From JAXMDC01 sp046349035 (GTDB taxonomy: Bacteria; Pseudomonadota; Alphaproteobacteria; Rhizobiales; Kaistiaceae): a DNA stretch of 64,000 bases. Location: contig JAXMDC010000002.1 of NCBI GenBank assembly GCA_046349035.1, forward strand, positions 372,001 through 436,000. Reading direction: 5' to 3'. The translations under genes were made by a program, and so were the position numbers. The notes below the pieces were generated by a model that was given only the letters and a program-made list of their open reading frames with translations, ran no database searches and had not been told where the DNA came from. Of the stretch, positions 43,651 through 51,823 are shown in pieces; position 1 is the first letter of the stretch; each line of letters begins with the position of its first letter.

Positions 43651-44459
43651 ACCGTGGCGGCAGCGGATTGCTCGACCGTGAGATTCCGATGCGGGACCGT
43701 CACAAGGACGGCGGCAAACACAGCAAACTCGATTGCCAGGGGCCCCAGGATGACAACCGCGCGGCGGTTCCAGCCGAGGCCAAGCGCGGCGCTAGCGAAT
43801 ATGACCGCAGCCGCGAGCAAGCTCGCGCCCGGCAACTGGTCGCGAATGGATGCCAGCGCTGGGGCAGCGAGAAAAAGAAGAGCCGTGGCGCCAACTATCG
43901 CCGCACCGATGCCCTTTTTCCCCGCGGCCGCCAGGAGGCCGCCGACCGCAAGCCCGAACGGCACCGAGACCGGTGCCATGTCCGCGACGAGCGAGAGTGG
44001 ACCGCCAACCAACAGGATCGCCACCCATCGGCCATCCACTGCCAAAGACCACCAAGCCGCTAGGCGCCCGGCCAAAGCGACGCCACCAAAGGAAAAAACG
44101 AACGCTGCCAGAATGGCGGTCGCTCTGAGGCCGATGCCGTCCATTGCCGCGACACCCGCCGACCGTCGCAAGGCCAGTACCGCGACCGTGCCGAGCGCGG
44201 CAGCCGGTGCCAGAAACACGAGAGCCGCCCACGCCGCTGCTACGATCGAGAAGACCGCCATCCCGACCAGTTTGAGCATGAGGCCGCCGAGTTCGGCGCA
44301 GGCTTGGTCGAGCGACGGAGTCAACGCCAAAGGCCGCCCCTGAGATGCCGTCGTCGCCACCCAAATCATACCGGGAGGCACGGCAACCGCGAGGGCAGCC
44401 GCAATAGCGATATCACGTCGGCGGACCGGTGGCAGCGCATCGGGCATGGCGTTCGTCAT
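43632..44459 (-). CDS. Polytopic membrane protein of unknown function
   Basis: Starting at the ATG at 44459 (MTNAMPDALPPVRRRDIAIA), the 275 residues contain about seven hydrophobic helices. These include IAIAAALAVAVPPGMIWV, LVGMAVFSIVAAAWAALVFL, LGTVAVLALRR, ILAAFVFSFGGVALAGRLA and a C-terminal pair. Loops carry few charged residues. No transporter signature is visible. An extension to 44585 reads low complexity and is rejected. It is separated from the phage genes at 44604 by a short divergent gap. Confidence 0.55.
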   Translation of the reverse strand: MTNAMPDALPPVRRRDIAIAAALAVAVPPGMIWVATTASQGRPLALTPSLDQACAELGGLMLKLVGMAVFSIVAAAWAALVFLAPAAALGTVAVLALRRSAGVAAMDGIGLRATAILAAFVFSFGGVALAGRLAAWWSLAVDGRWVAILLVGGPLSLVADMAPVSVPFGLAVGGLLAAAGKKGIGAAIVGATALLFLAAPALASIRDQLPGASLLAAAVIFASAALGLGWNRRAVVILGPLAIEFAVFAAVLVTVPHRNLTVEQSAAATVHVSRG

Positions 44460-44603
44460 CCCCGCACCTCCACGCAGGCCGGTCTCCCAAGCGCCCGCAG
44501 TGTCTACCGCGTTAGCACGTTCGCCGCCCTCAGGGTGGTCACAGCCCCGCCTCTTACTACGGCGACCACCAGCGTTCTCAGCCAAACCCTAAAGGACAAA
44601 CCC

Positions 44604-45968
44604 ATGCCCGAGAAAATCGAGGTTGCCTACTCGCGTGTCGGTCTCGGTAATACTGGACTCAACGTCCCAGACAGCTGGCACCAATATCTTATCTATACTG
44701 ACAAGAACGGACGCCAATCAATCATTCAATTTGAGCCAGGCGGCGGTGGCCCGAATATTGAAGATCCCTTTCTACTCGGCTCGGCGCTCAACAACCGCAC
44801 CCTTCGAATGGAGGCCATGCCCTACGATGTCCTCGAGGGACGCGATCGCGGCGTGCGGCGAGACCCCAAGTTCACTCACAATGCTGACCATCGCGAAACG
44901 CTTTTGAGCAGCGAAGACTTATCCGATGTGTGGCGGCAAATGCACAGCCACGCCTACGATATTGGAACTGAACATCACCTCTACCACCCACTGCAAACGA
45001 ACAGTAACAGTGGCGTCAGTGAGACCCTTCGGCGTGCGGGCGTGCCACTGCCACGCGATAATGGCTTCTGGGACGGAGGATACTCATCGCCGGGTCAGGA
45101 CGTGCGCCTGTACCGCCCTGGCGAGTTTGCCGAGTTGCTCCAGAATCAGGCGATGGTTCAACCGTACTTTGGCCAACGGCCGCTACACGAGTTGCGCGGA
45201 AACGCCAAAGTCAACTACGGCGTGGACCAGCGCTGGGACGGTACGTACCAGCCGACGCTGAATGAAGTCGCAGACGCGGTAGGGCTCCCGCCGCCCCCAT
45301 CCTTTGATTGGGGCAACCGTTTGCGGCTCCCGAATGCGCAGGGGCCGGGCCCGAACTTTGACGCCGCCGGGCCGTTCCGCGGGTCGACTGGCGGCGGTCA
45401 GCCGGATGTGTCGTTCGGTGCCACCTACGGGGCGTGGCCGACCGCCCCCTCGGCACCGCCGGTTCGGAAGGGCTTCCCTGCACCGTTTGCGCTTAGGCCA
45501 ATGCAGTTCGAGGCGTCGCCTTTTCCGGACCCGCCGCCAAGCAGCGGCTACGATCCGCGCGATCCTTCGCCGCGATCCGTTGGGGGGAGATGGGACGAGG
45601 GAGGCCGGCGGTTCCTGAATGCGATCCCGCCCCAAGTGGAAGGCGCGACCGACTATGGCTTGGGCTACGATCCAGTCACCACACAAAGCCCACCATCGAC
45701 CAACCTTGCCGTCGGTGCGGCCTATCGGCGCGAGGACGGCCTGCGCCTTGCGGATGAGTTGAGAAACGATCGCCGCTGGCGAGCGCCCGGACGAGGCAGC
45801 AGTGCCGGCGCCGCGGTCGCTGTGCCCGGCGGACCGCCTACCTTTCCGCAGAACGGCTTCATGCCGCCGCGTCCTCCCGGCACCGGGCTCGACGAAGCCG
45901 CCGACGAGGCCAAGCGCCGGCTCTATGGCAACGCCGACCCCGAGAGGCCGGTACCGGTGCCCTACTGA
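44604..45968 (+). CDS. Phage-associated protein: papain-like (NlpC/PPPDE-type) N-terminus and Pro-rich tail
   Basis: It starts ATG at 44604 after AAAGGA. Residues 1-160 include the histidine strand NVPDSWHQYLIYTDKNGRQS, then HHLYHPLQTNSNSGVSETLR. The arrangement of an early His and a later N-x-N-S before a helix resembles circularly permuted papain-like enzymes, where a Cys would normally sit at the Ser in NSNS. Either a Ser acts as nucleophile or the enzyme is dead. From about 215 on the chain is Pro/Gly-rich and probably unstructured. It may be a virion lysis or ejection protein, or a cassette toxin; its role is inferred only from its neighbours. Confidence 0.5.
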   Translation: MPEKIEVAYSRVGLGNTGLNVPDSWHQYLIYTDKNGRQSIIQFEPGGGGPNIEDPFLLGSALNNRTLRMEAMPYDVLEGRDRGVRRDPKFTHNADHRETLLSSEDLSDVWRQMHSHAYDIGTEHHLYHPLQTNSNSGVSETLRRAGVPLPRDNGFWDGGYSSPGQDVRLYRPGEFAELLQNQAMVQPYFGQRPLHELRGNAKVNYGVDQRWDGTYQPTLNEVADAVGLPPPPSFDWGNRLRLPNAQGPGPNFDAAGPFRGSTGGGQPDVSFGATYGAWPTAPSAPPVRKGFPAPFALRPMQFEASPFPDPPPSSGYDPRDPSPRSVGGRWDEGGRRFLNAIPPQVEGATDYGLGYDPVTTQSPPSTNLAVGAAYRREDGLRLADELRNDRRWRAPGRGSSAGAAVAVPGGPPTFPQNGFMPPRPPGTGLDEAADEAKRRLYGNADPERPVPVPY

Positions 45969-46045
45969 CAGGCGAGGGCCGCTGCCTCGCCGCCCCACCG
46001 CCGCCCGCCGGCCGCCGCCCCCACCCCCAACCGAAGGAGCCCGCC

Positions 46046-47536
46046 ATGCCGGCTTCCGCGACACCTGTACCCTTGCCCTCGCCCTGGGGCGGGATGAACA
46101 CCCGCGAGGGACTTGCCTCGCTGCAGCCGAACGAGGCGCGCTATCTGGAAAACTGGCAGCCCGCCGGGAACGCCTTGAGCCCACGCGCCGGCTACCTCAC
46201 CGCCTCCAGCGGCGGCGTCGGCGCCGCCGTCGAGACCCTCGCCGCCTATGAGGGCCTGACCGCGACGGCGCTGATCGGCGTCAAGGGCGGCTCGGTCTAC
46301 GATTTCTCCGGCGCCTCGGCGACCCTTCTTTCCGCCGCCGATCATGCGTCGAGCCGCTTCCAGACCGAGTGCTACAACGGCCGCCTGATCGCCGTGAACG
46401 GCACCGACACGCCCTGGAGCTTCGACGGCGCCAGCGTCGATGCGACCGGCTTTACCGGCGCCGGCCTGACGCTGAGCCGCCTCGCCAATATCCGCCAGGT
46501 GCGGAACCGCCTGTGGTTCTGCGAGAAGGATCAGGCCGACGTCTGGTACGGCGACATCGGCGCCATCACCGGCGCGCTCACCAAGTTCCAACTGAGCCAG
46601 ATCGCCGCCGGCGGCACTTGCCTTGCCATCGGCGCCCACTCGACCGCCGATGCCGGCTCGGGGCCGGGCGACTACACCGTCTTCGTCATGAACACCGGCG
46701 AGGTGATCGTCTATTCCGGCGATCCTTCGACGACCTTCGCCATCGTCGGCAAGTACCGCGTGCCGCCGCCGCTCGGCCGCCAGTGCCTGGTCAAGATCGG
46801 CGCCGGTCTTGCGGTCATCACCCGCATGGGCCTGGTCCCGGTGACCGCCGCGGTCGCCGGCACCGCCTTCGACCCGCTTGCCACCGGCGCCTTCGGCAAG
46901 GTCGCGCCCTCTCTCCAGGCCGATGCCGCGAGCTACGGCAGCCTCGATGGCTGGTCGGCGACGTTCTTCGACGGCCTCGTCATCGTCAACGTGCCGATCC
47001 TCGACCGCCAAGCCTCGCGCCAATACGTCTTCAACAGCCTGGTCGGCGCCTGGACGATCTGGAGCGGCCTAGACGCGGCCGCCTTTTGTCCGTTCGGCTC
47101 CGCGCTCCATTGGGGCGCCTGGGCCGGCGGCAATGTCAACGTCCAGGCCGGCCCCGACGACAACGGCACGGCGATCGCGCTGAAGGCCCGCCAGGCGTTC
47201 CTGCAGCCGGGCGGCGGCCACCTCGTCGAGGCAACCGCCGTCCGCTTCGACATGGCCGTCGCCGGCCAGGTCACCGGCGCCTTCGGCATCGATGTCGACT
47301 ACGTCGCCCGTCCGATCACAATTCCACCGGTATCGATCGCCCAATCCTTCGCCTCGACGCTCTGGGGCGCCGCCTGGGGTTCGCCCTGGAGCAGCAGCAA
47401 TCAATACAAAGGCCAGTGGTTCTCGACCTACGGTCTCGGCCGGGCCCTCGGCCTCGCCCTCGAAGCCACCGCCACGACGCGCAATCTCGCCTGGTACGGC
47501 AGCTCCGTCCTGGTGAAGGGTGGCGGGATTACATGA
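46046..47536 (+). CDS. P22 gp10/tail-nozzle-like structural protein
   Basis: A 496-residue beta-rich protein after GAAGGAG. The start LPSPWGGMNTREGLASLQPN, followed by EARYLENWQPAGNALSPRAG, is typical of the phage stabilisation or tail-tubular B-like family, which forms a propeller-like nozzle. Later features include VIVYSGDPSTTFAIVGKYR and RQYVFNSLVGAWTIWSGLD. It is intact. A degraded copy of its 3' end occurs at 49128-49200. It belongs with the adaptor at 39253 but is separated from it by host genes. Confidence 0.65.
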   Translation: MPASATPVPLPSPWGGMNTREGLASLQPNEARYLENWQPAGNALSPRAGYLTASSGGVGAAVETLAAYEGLTATALIGVKGGSVYDFSGASATLLSAADHASSRFQTECYNGRLIAVNGTDTPWSFDGASVDATGFTGAGLTLSRLANIRQVRNRLWFCEKDQADVWYGDIGAITGALTKFQLSQIAAGGTCLAIGAHSTADAGSGPGDYTVFVMNTGEVIVYSGDPSTTFAIVGKYRVPPPLGRQCLVKIGAGLAVITRMGLVPVTAAVAGTAFDPLATGAFGKVAPSLQADAASYGSLDGWSATFFDGLVIVNVPILDRQASRQYVFNSLVGAWTIWSGLDAAAFCPFGSALHWGAWAGGNVNVQAGPDDNGTAIALKARQAFLQPGGGHLVEATAVRFDMAVAGQVTGAFGIDVDYVARPITIPPVSIAQSFASTLWGAAWGSPWSSSNQYKGQWFSTYGLGRALGLALEATATTRNLAWYGSSVLVKGGGIT

Positions 47537-47584
47537 GGCCAATGGCCTCAATTCAACTCCCTGAAAACAAGGAAGGAATTTCGC

Positions 47585-48174
47585 ATGGCTAATCTGACTC
47601 GAGACCTGAAGATTCCACCTGCGGACCAGCCGGACGATGAATTCTCGAAGCTCGGGGGTTCTGCGAACGATCCCCTTTCCAACGCTCTCCGGAACGCCTT
47701 CAGGAAGGTATTTGGACGGATCGATGCCGAGGCCTCGGCGGCGGGGCTTGATCCTTACGACCAACTCGGCAACGGCGCCCAGGACCCGCTCACTGTCGCG
47801 GTCCGCGAGAGCATGCGGAAAGTGCTGGGTCCTGTTGAACAAGCGGGAAACGCGCCAGCGCAGGTTGCTTCGAACGTCAGTCGGGGATTGGCCGCGGCAG
47901 AAGGCATGGTTGGTCATCCCCGATACCGGAGAGCGATCAGCCAAGATCGCGAGGAGCGGACGACTGGCTGGTCGCCGGAGCTTTCGGCCCAGGGGACATG
48001 GGTACGTCGGTGCAGGACTTTGCTTCGGCGAACTGCAAAGGGCAGATTCTCCGTGAGCTTCCAGGTCAGTTTCTTGGTATGAGTATCGGCGCCGTTATCC
48101 AAATTGCCGGCACCGGCGACGCGGATGCTCGCAAGTGCATCAAACTATTGGGAAGCAATGTCTGGCGAAAGTGA
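47585..48174 (+). pseudogene. LGG-DPL repeat protein, third copy, one frameshift
   Basis: It starts ATG at 47585 after AAGGAA and reads MANLTRDLKIPPADQPDDEF. The next stretches are SKLGGSANDPLSNALRNAFR, KVFGRIDAE and YDQLGNGAQDPLTVAVRESM, two repeat units. Near 47905 the frame shifts; the next phase gives GADDWLVAGAFGPGDMGTSV and QDFASANCKGQILRELPGQF and on to KLLGSNVWRK and TGA at 48172-48174. Restoring one base gives about 195 residues. The C-terminal part differs from the other two copies, as expected of a polymorphic effector. It may also be a real programmed or sequencing frameshift. Confidence 0.6.
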
Positions 48175-48430
48175 CGGACGCGAAAAGCGGCCGAAGTTGC
48201 GGGATATATCCGATCTATTGCCGTTCCTGGCCCTCCTTGACGAGCGGCGGCAGGTTTACACGCTCGAATTCCAGCATCCCGACTATGTCCGCGTGACCAT
48301 TCATCGCGAAAGAAAGCTAGAGGTCGACTTTGCGGCCGACCGTGTCGAGTTCGCGGTGTCGCACGGCGATGGCGTTCGCCATCGCGACATTCGTGCCCTC
48401 AACGAGTTGATTGACGAACGCGGCCGCTAG
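48158..48430 (+). CDS. Small acidic protein, tandem family member 1
   Basis: A 90-residue protein starting at the ATG at 48158, overlapping the end of the repeat-protein gene by 17 bp. It contains LRDISDLLPFLALLDERRQV, then DYVRVTIHRERKLEVDFAAD and RVEFAV. The same skeleton (DLLPFL, a VT/VE beta pair, VDFxxDRV, a late L(I/L)D) recurs in the next two genes. The small size, acidic ends and position right behind a possible effector suggest an immunity protein. The family is not one I can name. Confidence 0.6.
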   Translation: MSGESDGREKRPKLRDISDLLPFLALLDERRQVYTLEFQHPDYVRVTIHRERKLEVDFAADRVEFAVSHGDGVRHRDIRALNELIDERGR

Positions 48431-48456
48431 TGGGGGCCGGACGAGCGGGGCCGACC

Positions 48457-48726
48457 ATGTATCTGCACAACATCGCCGACCTGTTGCCATTCCTGAACCG
48501 GCTCTACGATAGAGGCGCGGTCTTTCACCTGACACATCCCAACCCGGATTCTGTGACGGTGACCATCCGGCTTGCGGACAGCCTGGTAGAGGTCGATTTC
48601 TTCGCCGAGCGAGTTGCCATCGTCGCGTTCCAACGCTCTCCGACGGCCGTGGAAGTGCCTAGCCTATTGGCGCTTATTGACAGCGAAGCGCCACAGCGTG
48701 CCACTGAACCCAAGGCGAAAGCATGA
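48457..48726 (+). CDS. Small acidic protein, tandem family member 2
   Basis: An 89-residue protein from the ATG at 48457: MYLHNIADLLPFLNRLYDRG, then VTVTIRLADSLVEVDFFAER and a late VEVPSLLALIDS. It aligns over its whole length with members 1 and 3. A GTG at 48430 overlapping the previous stop could also start it. The overlap of its 3' end with the next gene (ATGA) shows coupled translation. Confidence 0.6.
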   Translation: MYLHNIADLLPFLNRLYDRGAVFHLTHPNPDSVTVTIRLADSLVEVDFFAERVAIVAFQRSPTAVEVPSLLALIDSEAPQRATEPKAKA

Positions 48727-49025
48727 CCTCCGCGCTTTCCGGCATAGGCGACCTGCTCCCGTTCCTTAGTCACCTCCGTGAGATAAGCCGGTCTCCCTGG
48801 TTTGTCGTGCTCACTGGGCTACGTCAGGGCGCCATCACGGTCGAATTGTCGATGCCCGGCCTACGCGTCGATGTCGACTTCTTCCAAGATCGGGTCGAGT
48901 GGCGAAGCTTTGCCGGCGACGAATGGGTGGACGAAGACTACCCGCGCCTGTTTCATCTTATCGATGTTCTCGGTGACCGAGCCACCACTTGGTTGGCGGA
49001 TCGCGCGGCTCAAGCGAACAAGTAG
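48723..49025 (+). CDS. Small acidic protein, tandem family member 3
   Basis: A 100-residue protein: TSALSGIGDLLPFLSHLREI, then GAITVELSMPGLRVDVDFFQ and DRVEWRSFAGDEWVDEDYPR. It is the longest of the three paralogues and ends in a helix. Three related genes in a row can protect against several related effectors, or reflect duplication after loss of partners; this is inference. Confidence 0.6.
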   Translation: MTSALSGIGDLLPFLSHLREISRSPWFVVLTGLRQGAITVELSMPGLRVDVDFFQDRVEWRSFAGDEWVDEDYPRLFHLIDVLGDRATTWLADRAAQANK

Positions 49026-49077
49026 CAGTTACTTCTCGCATCACTCCCGCAATTGTCGTGGCCGGTCCATCGAGCTG

Positions 49078-49116
49078 CCATCCCCATCCCCATCCCCATC
49101 CCCATCCCCATCCCCC
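49078..49116 (+). repeat. Hexanucleotide microsatellite (CCATCC)n
   Basis: Six perfect copies of CCATCC (49078-49113) followed by three C. In one frame it encodes His-Pro repeats, in another Pro-Ile. Such a tract could vary in length by slippage, although a 6-bp unit keeps the frame. Confidence 0.85.
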
Positions 49117-49127
49117 GGTGTCGTCGC

Positions 49128-49200
49128 GCATCCTTAGCCTCGACGCTGTTGGGCCTAGCGTTAGGTTCGCCATGGAACAGCAGCAACCTGTCAACTGGCC
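49128..49200 (+). pseudogene. Degenerate duplicate of the gp10-like gene 3' end
   Basis: One frame reads SLASTLLGLALGSPWNSSNL, then STGRWVAT. The gp10-like protein at 47340-47430 has SFASTLWGAAWGSPWSSSNQ, then YKGQWFST. The match is clear at both protein and DNA level, so a short piece of that gene was copied about 1.8 kb downstream and decayed. Confidence 0.65.
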
Positions 49201-49720
49201 GGTGGGTAGCCACCAGGGGCAACCTTCGGAACCTCAGACCGATGTCACGCGTACGCGACCCCGACTGCAGCCGCGTTCGGCAGCCAGCGAAGCGCGCCAC
49301 CCCCTGACCATCGTCGCCGGCGCCGACGAGGCGGTCGGCCTCTTCGTCCTCGGCCGCATCCCCGAGATCGCCGCGCTCCCCGGCGGCTTCTCGGCCATCG
49401 GCGTCGCCCGCGGCGGCACGCTGGTCGGCGGCTGCGTCTACACCAATTACGTCCCCGCCAAGGGCGGCGGCGAAATCCAGATGTGGGCGGCGGGGGAGGG
49501 GTGGCTGTCGCGCCGGACGCTCCGCGTCCTTCTCGGCTACCCCTTCGGGCAACTCGGCTGCCACCGCATCACCGCCATCGTCGCCAAGAAGAACCGACGG
49601 AGCCGCCGCTTGGTCGAGGGCCTCGGCTTCAAGCTGGAGGGCGTGGCGCGCGAAGGCATGCGCCCCGGCGTCGACGCCTGCATCTACAGCCTCCTCAAGC
49701 GCGAATGCCGCTGGGTGTGA
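49172..49720 (+). CDS. GNAT-family acetyltransferase
   Basis: The conserved core begins about 50 residues in: TIVAGADEAVGLFVLGRIPE, GGTLVGGCVYTNY, then GWLSRRTLRVLLGYPFGQLG, then RSRRLVEGLGFKLEGVAREG, the typical end of the acetyl-CoA fold. I use the ATG at 49172; in the same frame upstream lie only the microsatellite and degenerate DNA, so a start farther left is unlikely. The first 45 residues come from the duplicated gp10 segment in another phase and may not be native. The target is unknown. Confidence 0.65.
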   Translation: MEQQQPVNWPVGSHQGQPSEPQTDVTRTRPRLQPRSAASEARHPLTIVAGADEAVGLFVLGRIPEIAALPGGFSAIGVARGGTLVGGCVYTNYVPAKGGGEIQMWAAGEGWLSRRTLRVLLGYPFGQLGCHRITAIVAKKNRRSRRLVEGLGFKLEGVAREGMRPGVDACIYSLLKRECRWV

Positions 49721-49735
49721 GGAGCTGGGCTCGAA

Positions 49736-50068
49736 CTACGCTGGGGTGAACGTCGCGGGGGCGCAGGAATAATAGCAATGGCGGCCTTCGCGGGCCTCCA
49801 GATAGCACATGTAGATCTTGCCGTTCTTGATGGTGGTCGTGACCAGCGCGCAGCGCCGCCGCACCTGCGGGTCGCCGGCTGATTCCACCGAGTGCTTGAT
49901 CAGCGCGACGCCGTGGCGGCTCGCCCAGGCCGCCATCTCCTTGCCGATGTCTACAAGCGCCCCTCTCGCGGCCTCAGACGTCTTGGCGTCCTCCGACATC
50001 CAGCCCTCGTCGAGGGCCACGATACGTTGGATGATCTTCGCGAACTCGGCCTGCTTGTCATTGCTCAT
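49736..50068 (-). CDS. Small helical protein with Cys-rich C-terminus, paralogue A
   Basis: A 110-residue protein from the ATG at 50068 (AGGGGG upstream): MSNDKQAEFAKIIQRIVALD, then AWASRHGVALIKHSVESAGD, with a beta and Cys-containing end (KIYMCYLEAREGRHCYYSCA). It aligns with the next gene upstream over the whole length. The family is not recognised. Tandem paralogues in a phage-rich interval may be immunity or regulatory proteins. Confidence 0.6.
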   Translation of the reverse strand: MSNDKQAEFAKIIQRIVALDEGWMSEDAKTSEAARGALVDIGKEMAAWASRHGVALIKHSVESAGDPQVRRRCALVTTTIKNGKIYMCYLEAREGRHCYYSCAPATFTPA

Positions 50069-50121
50069 ATCGCCCCCTGACTTCCGGTTCTTACTTGCCC
50101 TCGATGCTTTCCTCCCAGCCT

Positions 50122-50433
50122 TCACGAACAGTCGTAAAGGCAGCGCAGGCCCTCCCGACCGATCAGCACGCAGACCTTGACCTTGCCGTCGATCGTCACC
50201 GTCTTGGTCGGGGCGCACCAGCGCTTGATTTCCGGCCCGCCCGCCGGGTCGCTGACGTGACGGCTCAACGATACCCCGTATTTCTCCGCCCATCGGCGCA
50301 GTCGCGTGGCGTTAGCCGCTAGCTCCCGTTCGGCGGCCTCGGCGATCTTTGCATCCGGCGAGCGCAGGCGCTGCTCAAGCCCCATCGCCGACTGTTTGAT
50401 CAGCTCGAATTCCGCCGCTTTCTCTTTGTCCAA
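50122..50433 (-). CDS. Small helical protein with Cys-rich C-terminus, paralogue B
   Basis: The TTG at 50433, five bases after GGGAGG, is the likely start (LDKEKAAEFELIKQSAMGLE); the ATG at 50550 lies far upstream without a ribosome site. The body reads RLRRWAEKYGVSLSRHVSDP and ends VCVLIGREGLRCLYDCS. It matches paralogue A in length, in the WAxxxGVxLxxHxV pattern and in the GREGxxCxYxC end. Function unknown. Confidence 0.6.
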   Translation of the reverse strand: MDKEKAAEFELIKQSAMGLEQRLRSPDAKIAEAAERELAANATRLRRWAEKYGVSLSRHVSDPAGGPEIKRWCAPTKTVTIDGKVKVCVLIGREGLRCLYDCS

Positions 50434-50548
50434 CGCCGCCTCCCGTGCCGACTCCCGGCCGCTAGCGTAAAGATGAAAGGGGAGACATGAAACGGCCAGC
50501 TCAAACACGCAAGCCGCGTCGTTTGACCCCAATGTGGAGGAAGCCGCC

Positions 50549-50713
50549 ATGGTTCACGACCTCGCGGCGAAGATGTTCGCGCATTTTCGGGCGGCGAGCG
50601 TCGATCTCGATACCGCTGCCAAGCTCGCGGCCGACCGCCTTCCCGATACAGACCCCGGGCGGATGCGTATCATCGAAGCCGTGGCCGATCTCCTGACCGA
50701 CCTCTTCGTTTAA
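50549..50713 (+). CDS. 54-residue helical protein
   Basis: A short frame from the ATG at 50549 (GTGGAGGAAG upstream) to a TAA at 50711-50713: VHDLAAKMFAHFRAASVDLD and RMRIIEAVADLLTDLFV are two amphipathic helices. It is divergent from paralogue B. Overlapping frames in other phases are Arg-rich shadows. I do not recognise it. The strong ribosome site supports a real gene. Confidence 0.5.
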   Translation: MVHDLAAKMFAHFRAASVDLDTAAKLAADRLPDTDPGRMRIIEAVADLLTDLFV

Positions 50714-50888
50714 GCTGATGCACCCAATCGTTGCCGACACCCTGACCTCGACCCGCTGAAGGATTGGTGGCGCTGACGCGTCTGACACGGCCTTGCCCGC
50801 CGCCTGCCACCCCGCCAGACTTCCGCCCGAGTCCACGCCGATTCTCAGCAAGAGCGGCTGCGGCCTCGCATTGCGGAAGGGGACGCAA

Positions 50889-51404
50889 TTGCCCTCGCTC
50901 GGCGAAATCCTGCTATTCGTCTTTCTGTCGTCGGTGACGTTCCTCGTCGTCGGCGGTCCGGTCTTCCTTTGTATCCGCGCATTGCGTCATGCCCGCGAGG
51001 AGCGCCTCCGCCACCAATGGCCGGCACCCTCGGCGGAAGTGCTCCGCGTCCCCGACTGGCGGTTCGATGCGCTGCTCGCCGTCGGGTCGGTGATCCTCCT
51101 CGTGCTCGTCCTTGCGGCCATCGCGCGGCCGCAGCCGGCGCTCTTCGTCAACACCGCGGCCGGCTATCTCGTCGGCCTGCCGATGCTGCTCTTCGTCAAC
51201 CTGACGATGTTGGCGCCGGCCGCGGGCATCGGCCTCGCGGCCTACGCCGTCTTACGCCGCGGCCGCTTGGCGCTGGTCCCGCCCGGTCCCGGCGAGGGTC
51301 ACAGCCGCCGCTTCGACATGGGGCTGGCCTTTGCCGTCGCGCTCGGCGCCGCCGTGGTGGGCGCTCTCCTCTTCGGCATCGCCCCGGTGGTCGATTTCGA
51401 CTGA
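50889..51404 (+). CDS. Membrane protein of unknown function
   Basis: The TTG at 50889 follows GGAAGGGG and gives PSLGEILLFVFLSSVTFLVV as the first helix. Further helices are LLAVGSVILLVLVLAAIA, GLPMLLFVNLTMLAPAAG and GLAFAVALGAAVVGALLFGI, about four in all. A charged loop follows the first helix (LRHAREERLRHQW). No family is recognised. Confidence 0.5.
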   Translation: MPSLGEILLFVFLSSVTFLVVGGPVFLCIRALRHAREERLRHQWPAPSAEVLRVPDWRFDALLAVGSVILLVLVLAAIARPQPALFVNTAAGYLVGLPMLLFVNLTMLAPAAGIGLAAYAVLRRGRLALVPPGPGEGHSRRFDMGLAFAVALGAAVVGALLFGIAPVVDFD

Positions 51405-51481
51405 GCGTCGGTACGCTCGCCCGTCCCCGTACAACCCGTCGGTGGTAGGGTGGAGACTTCGCACGAGCGCGAGGGAGCAAC

Positions 51482-51718
51482 ATGGATCGCGTCGTCGCCG
51501 CCAAGATGATCGGCATGCTCAGAACGGCCTCCGAAGACCTCGACCGCGTCGCCGGTCTCGCCGCGCAGCTGCCAGAGAGCGACCCCGAACGACGCCGTAT
51601 CGTCCGCGCGGTCGGTACCGTCCTCGGCGATATCGCCACCGAGCTCTGGCACCCGATGATCGCTGCCTTCCCGGATCTCGATCCCCCCGCCCGAGTGGCA
51701 GGGCGACGCCTGAGCTAG
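51482..51718 (+). CDS. Small helical protein
   Basis: A 78-residue protein starting at the ATG at 51482 after GAGGGAG: VVAAKMIGMLRTASEDLDRV, then RRRIVRAVGTVLGDIATELW. It is helical with no cysteines. It lies between the membrane protein and the phage ejection-like gene and resembles small proteins in phage late regions only in size. No function is assigned. Confidence 0.5.
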   Translation: MDRVVAAKMIGMLRTASEDLDRVAGLAAQLPESDPERRRIVRAVGTVLGDIATELWHPMIAAFPDLDPPARVAGRRLS

Positions 51719-51823
51719 TCTCCCCCTCAAAGGCCGTCTGTCTCTGCCGACCGCTGCGTGCGCCCGCGCGCGGCGCCCACCCCGCTTTGCCTACGTTCAT
51801 CCCCAGCAGAAAGGAGCCCGACC

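Noticed and set aside
48989..49171. Start of the acetyltransferase before the microsatellite, giving a His-Pro-rich N-terminus
   Set aside because: No ribosome site and no homology; it overlaps the end of the third small paralogue and the decayed gp10 fragment.
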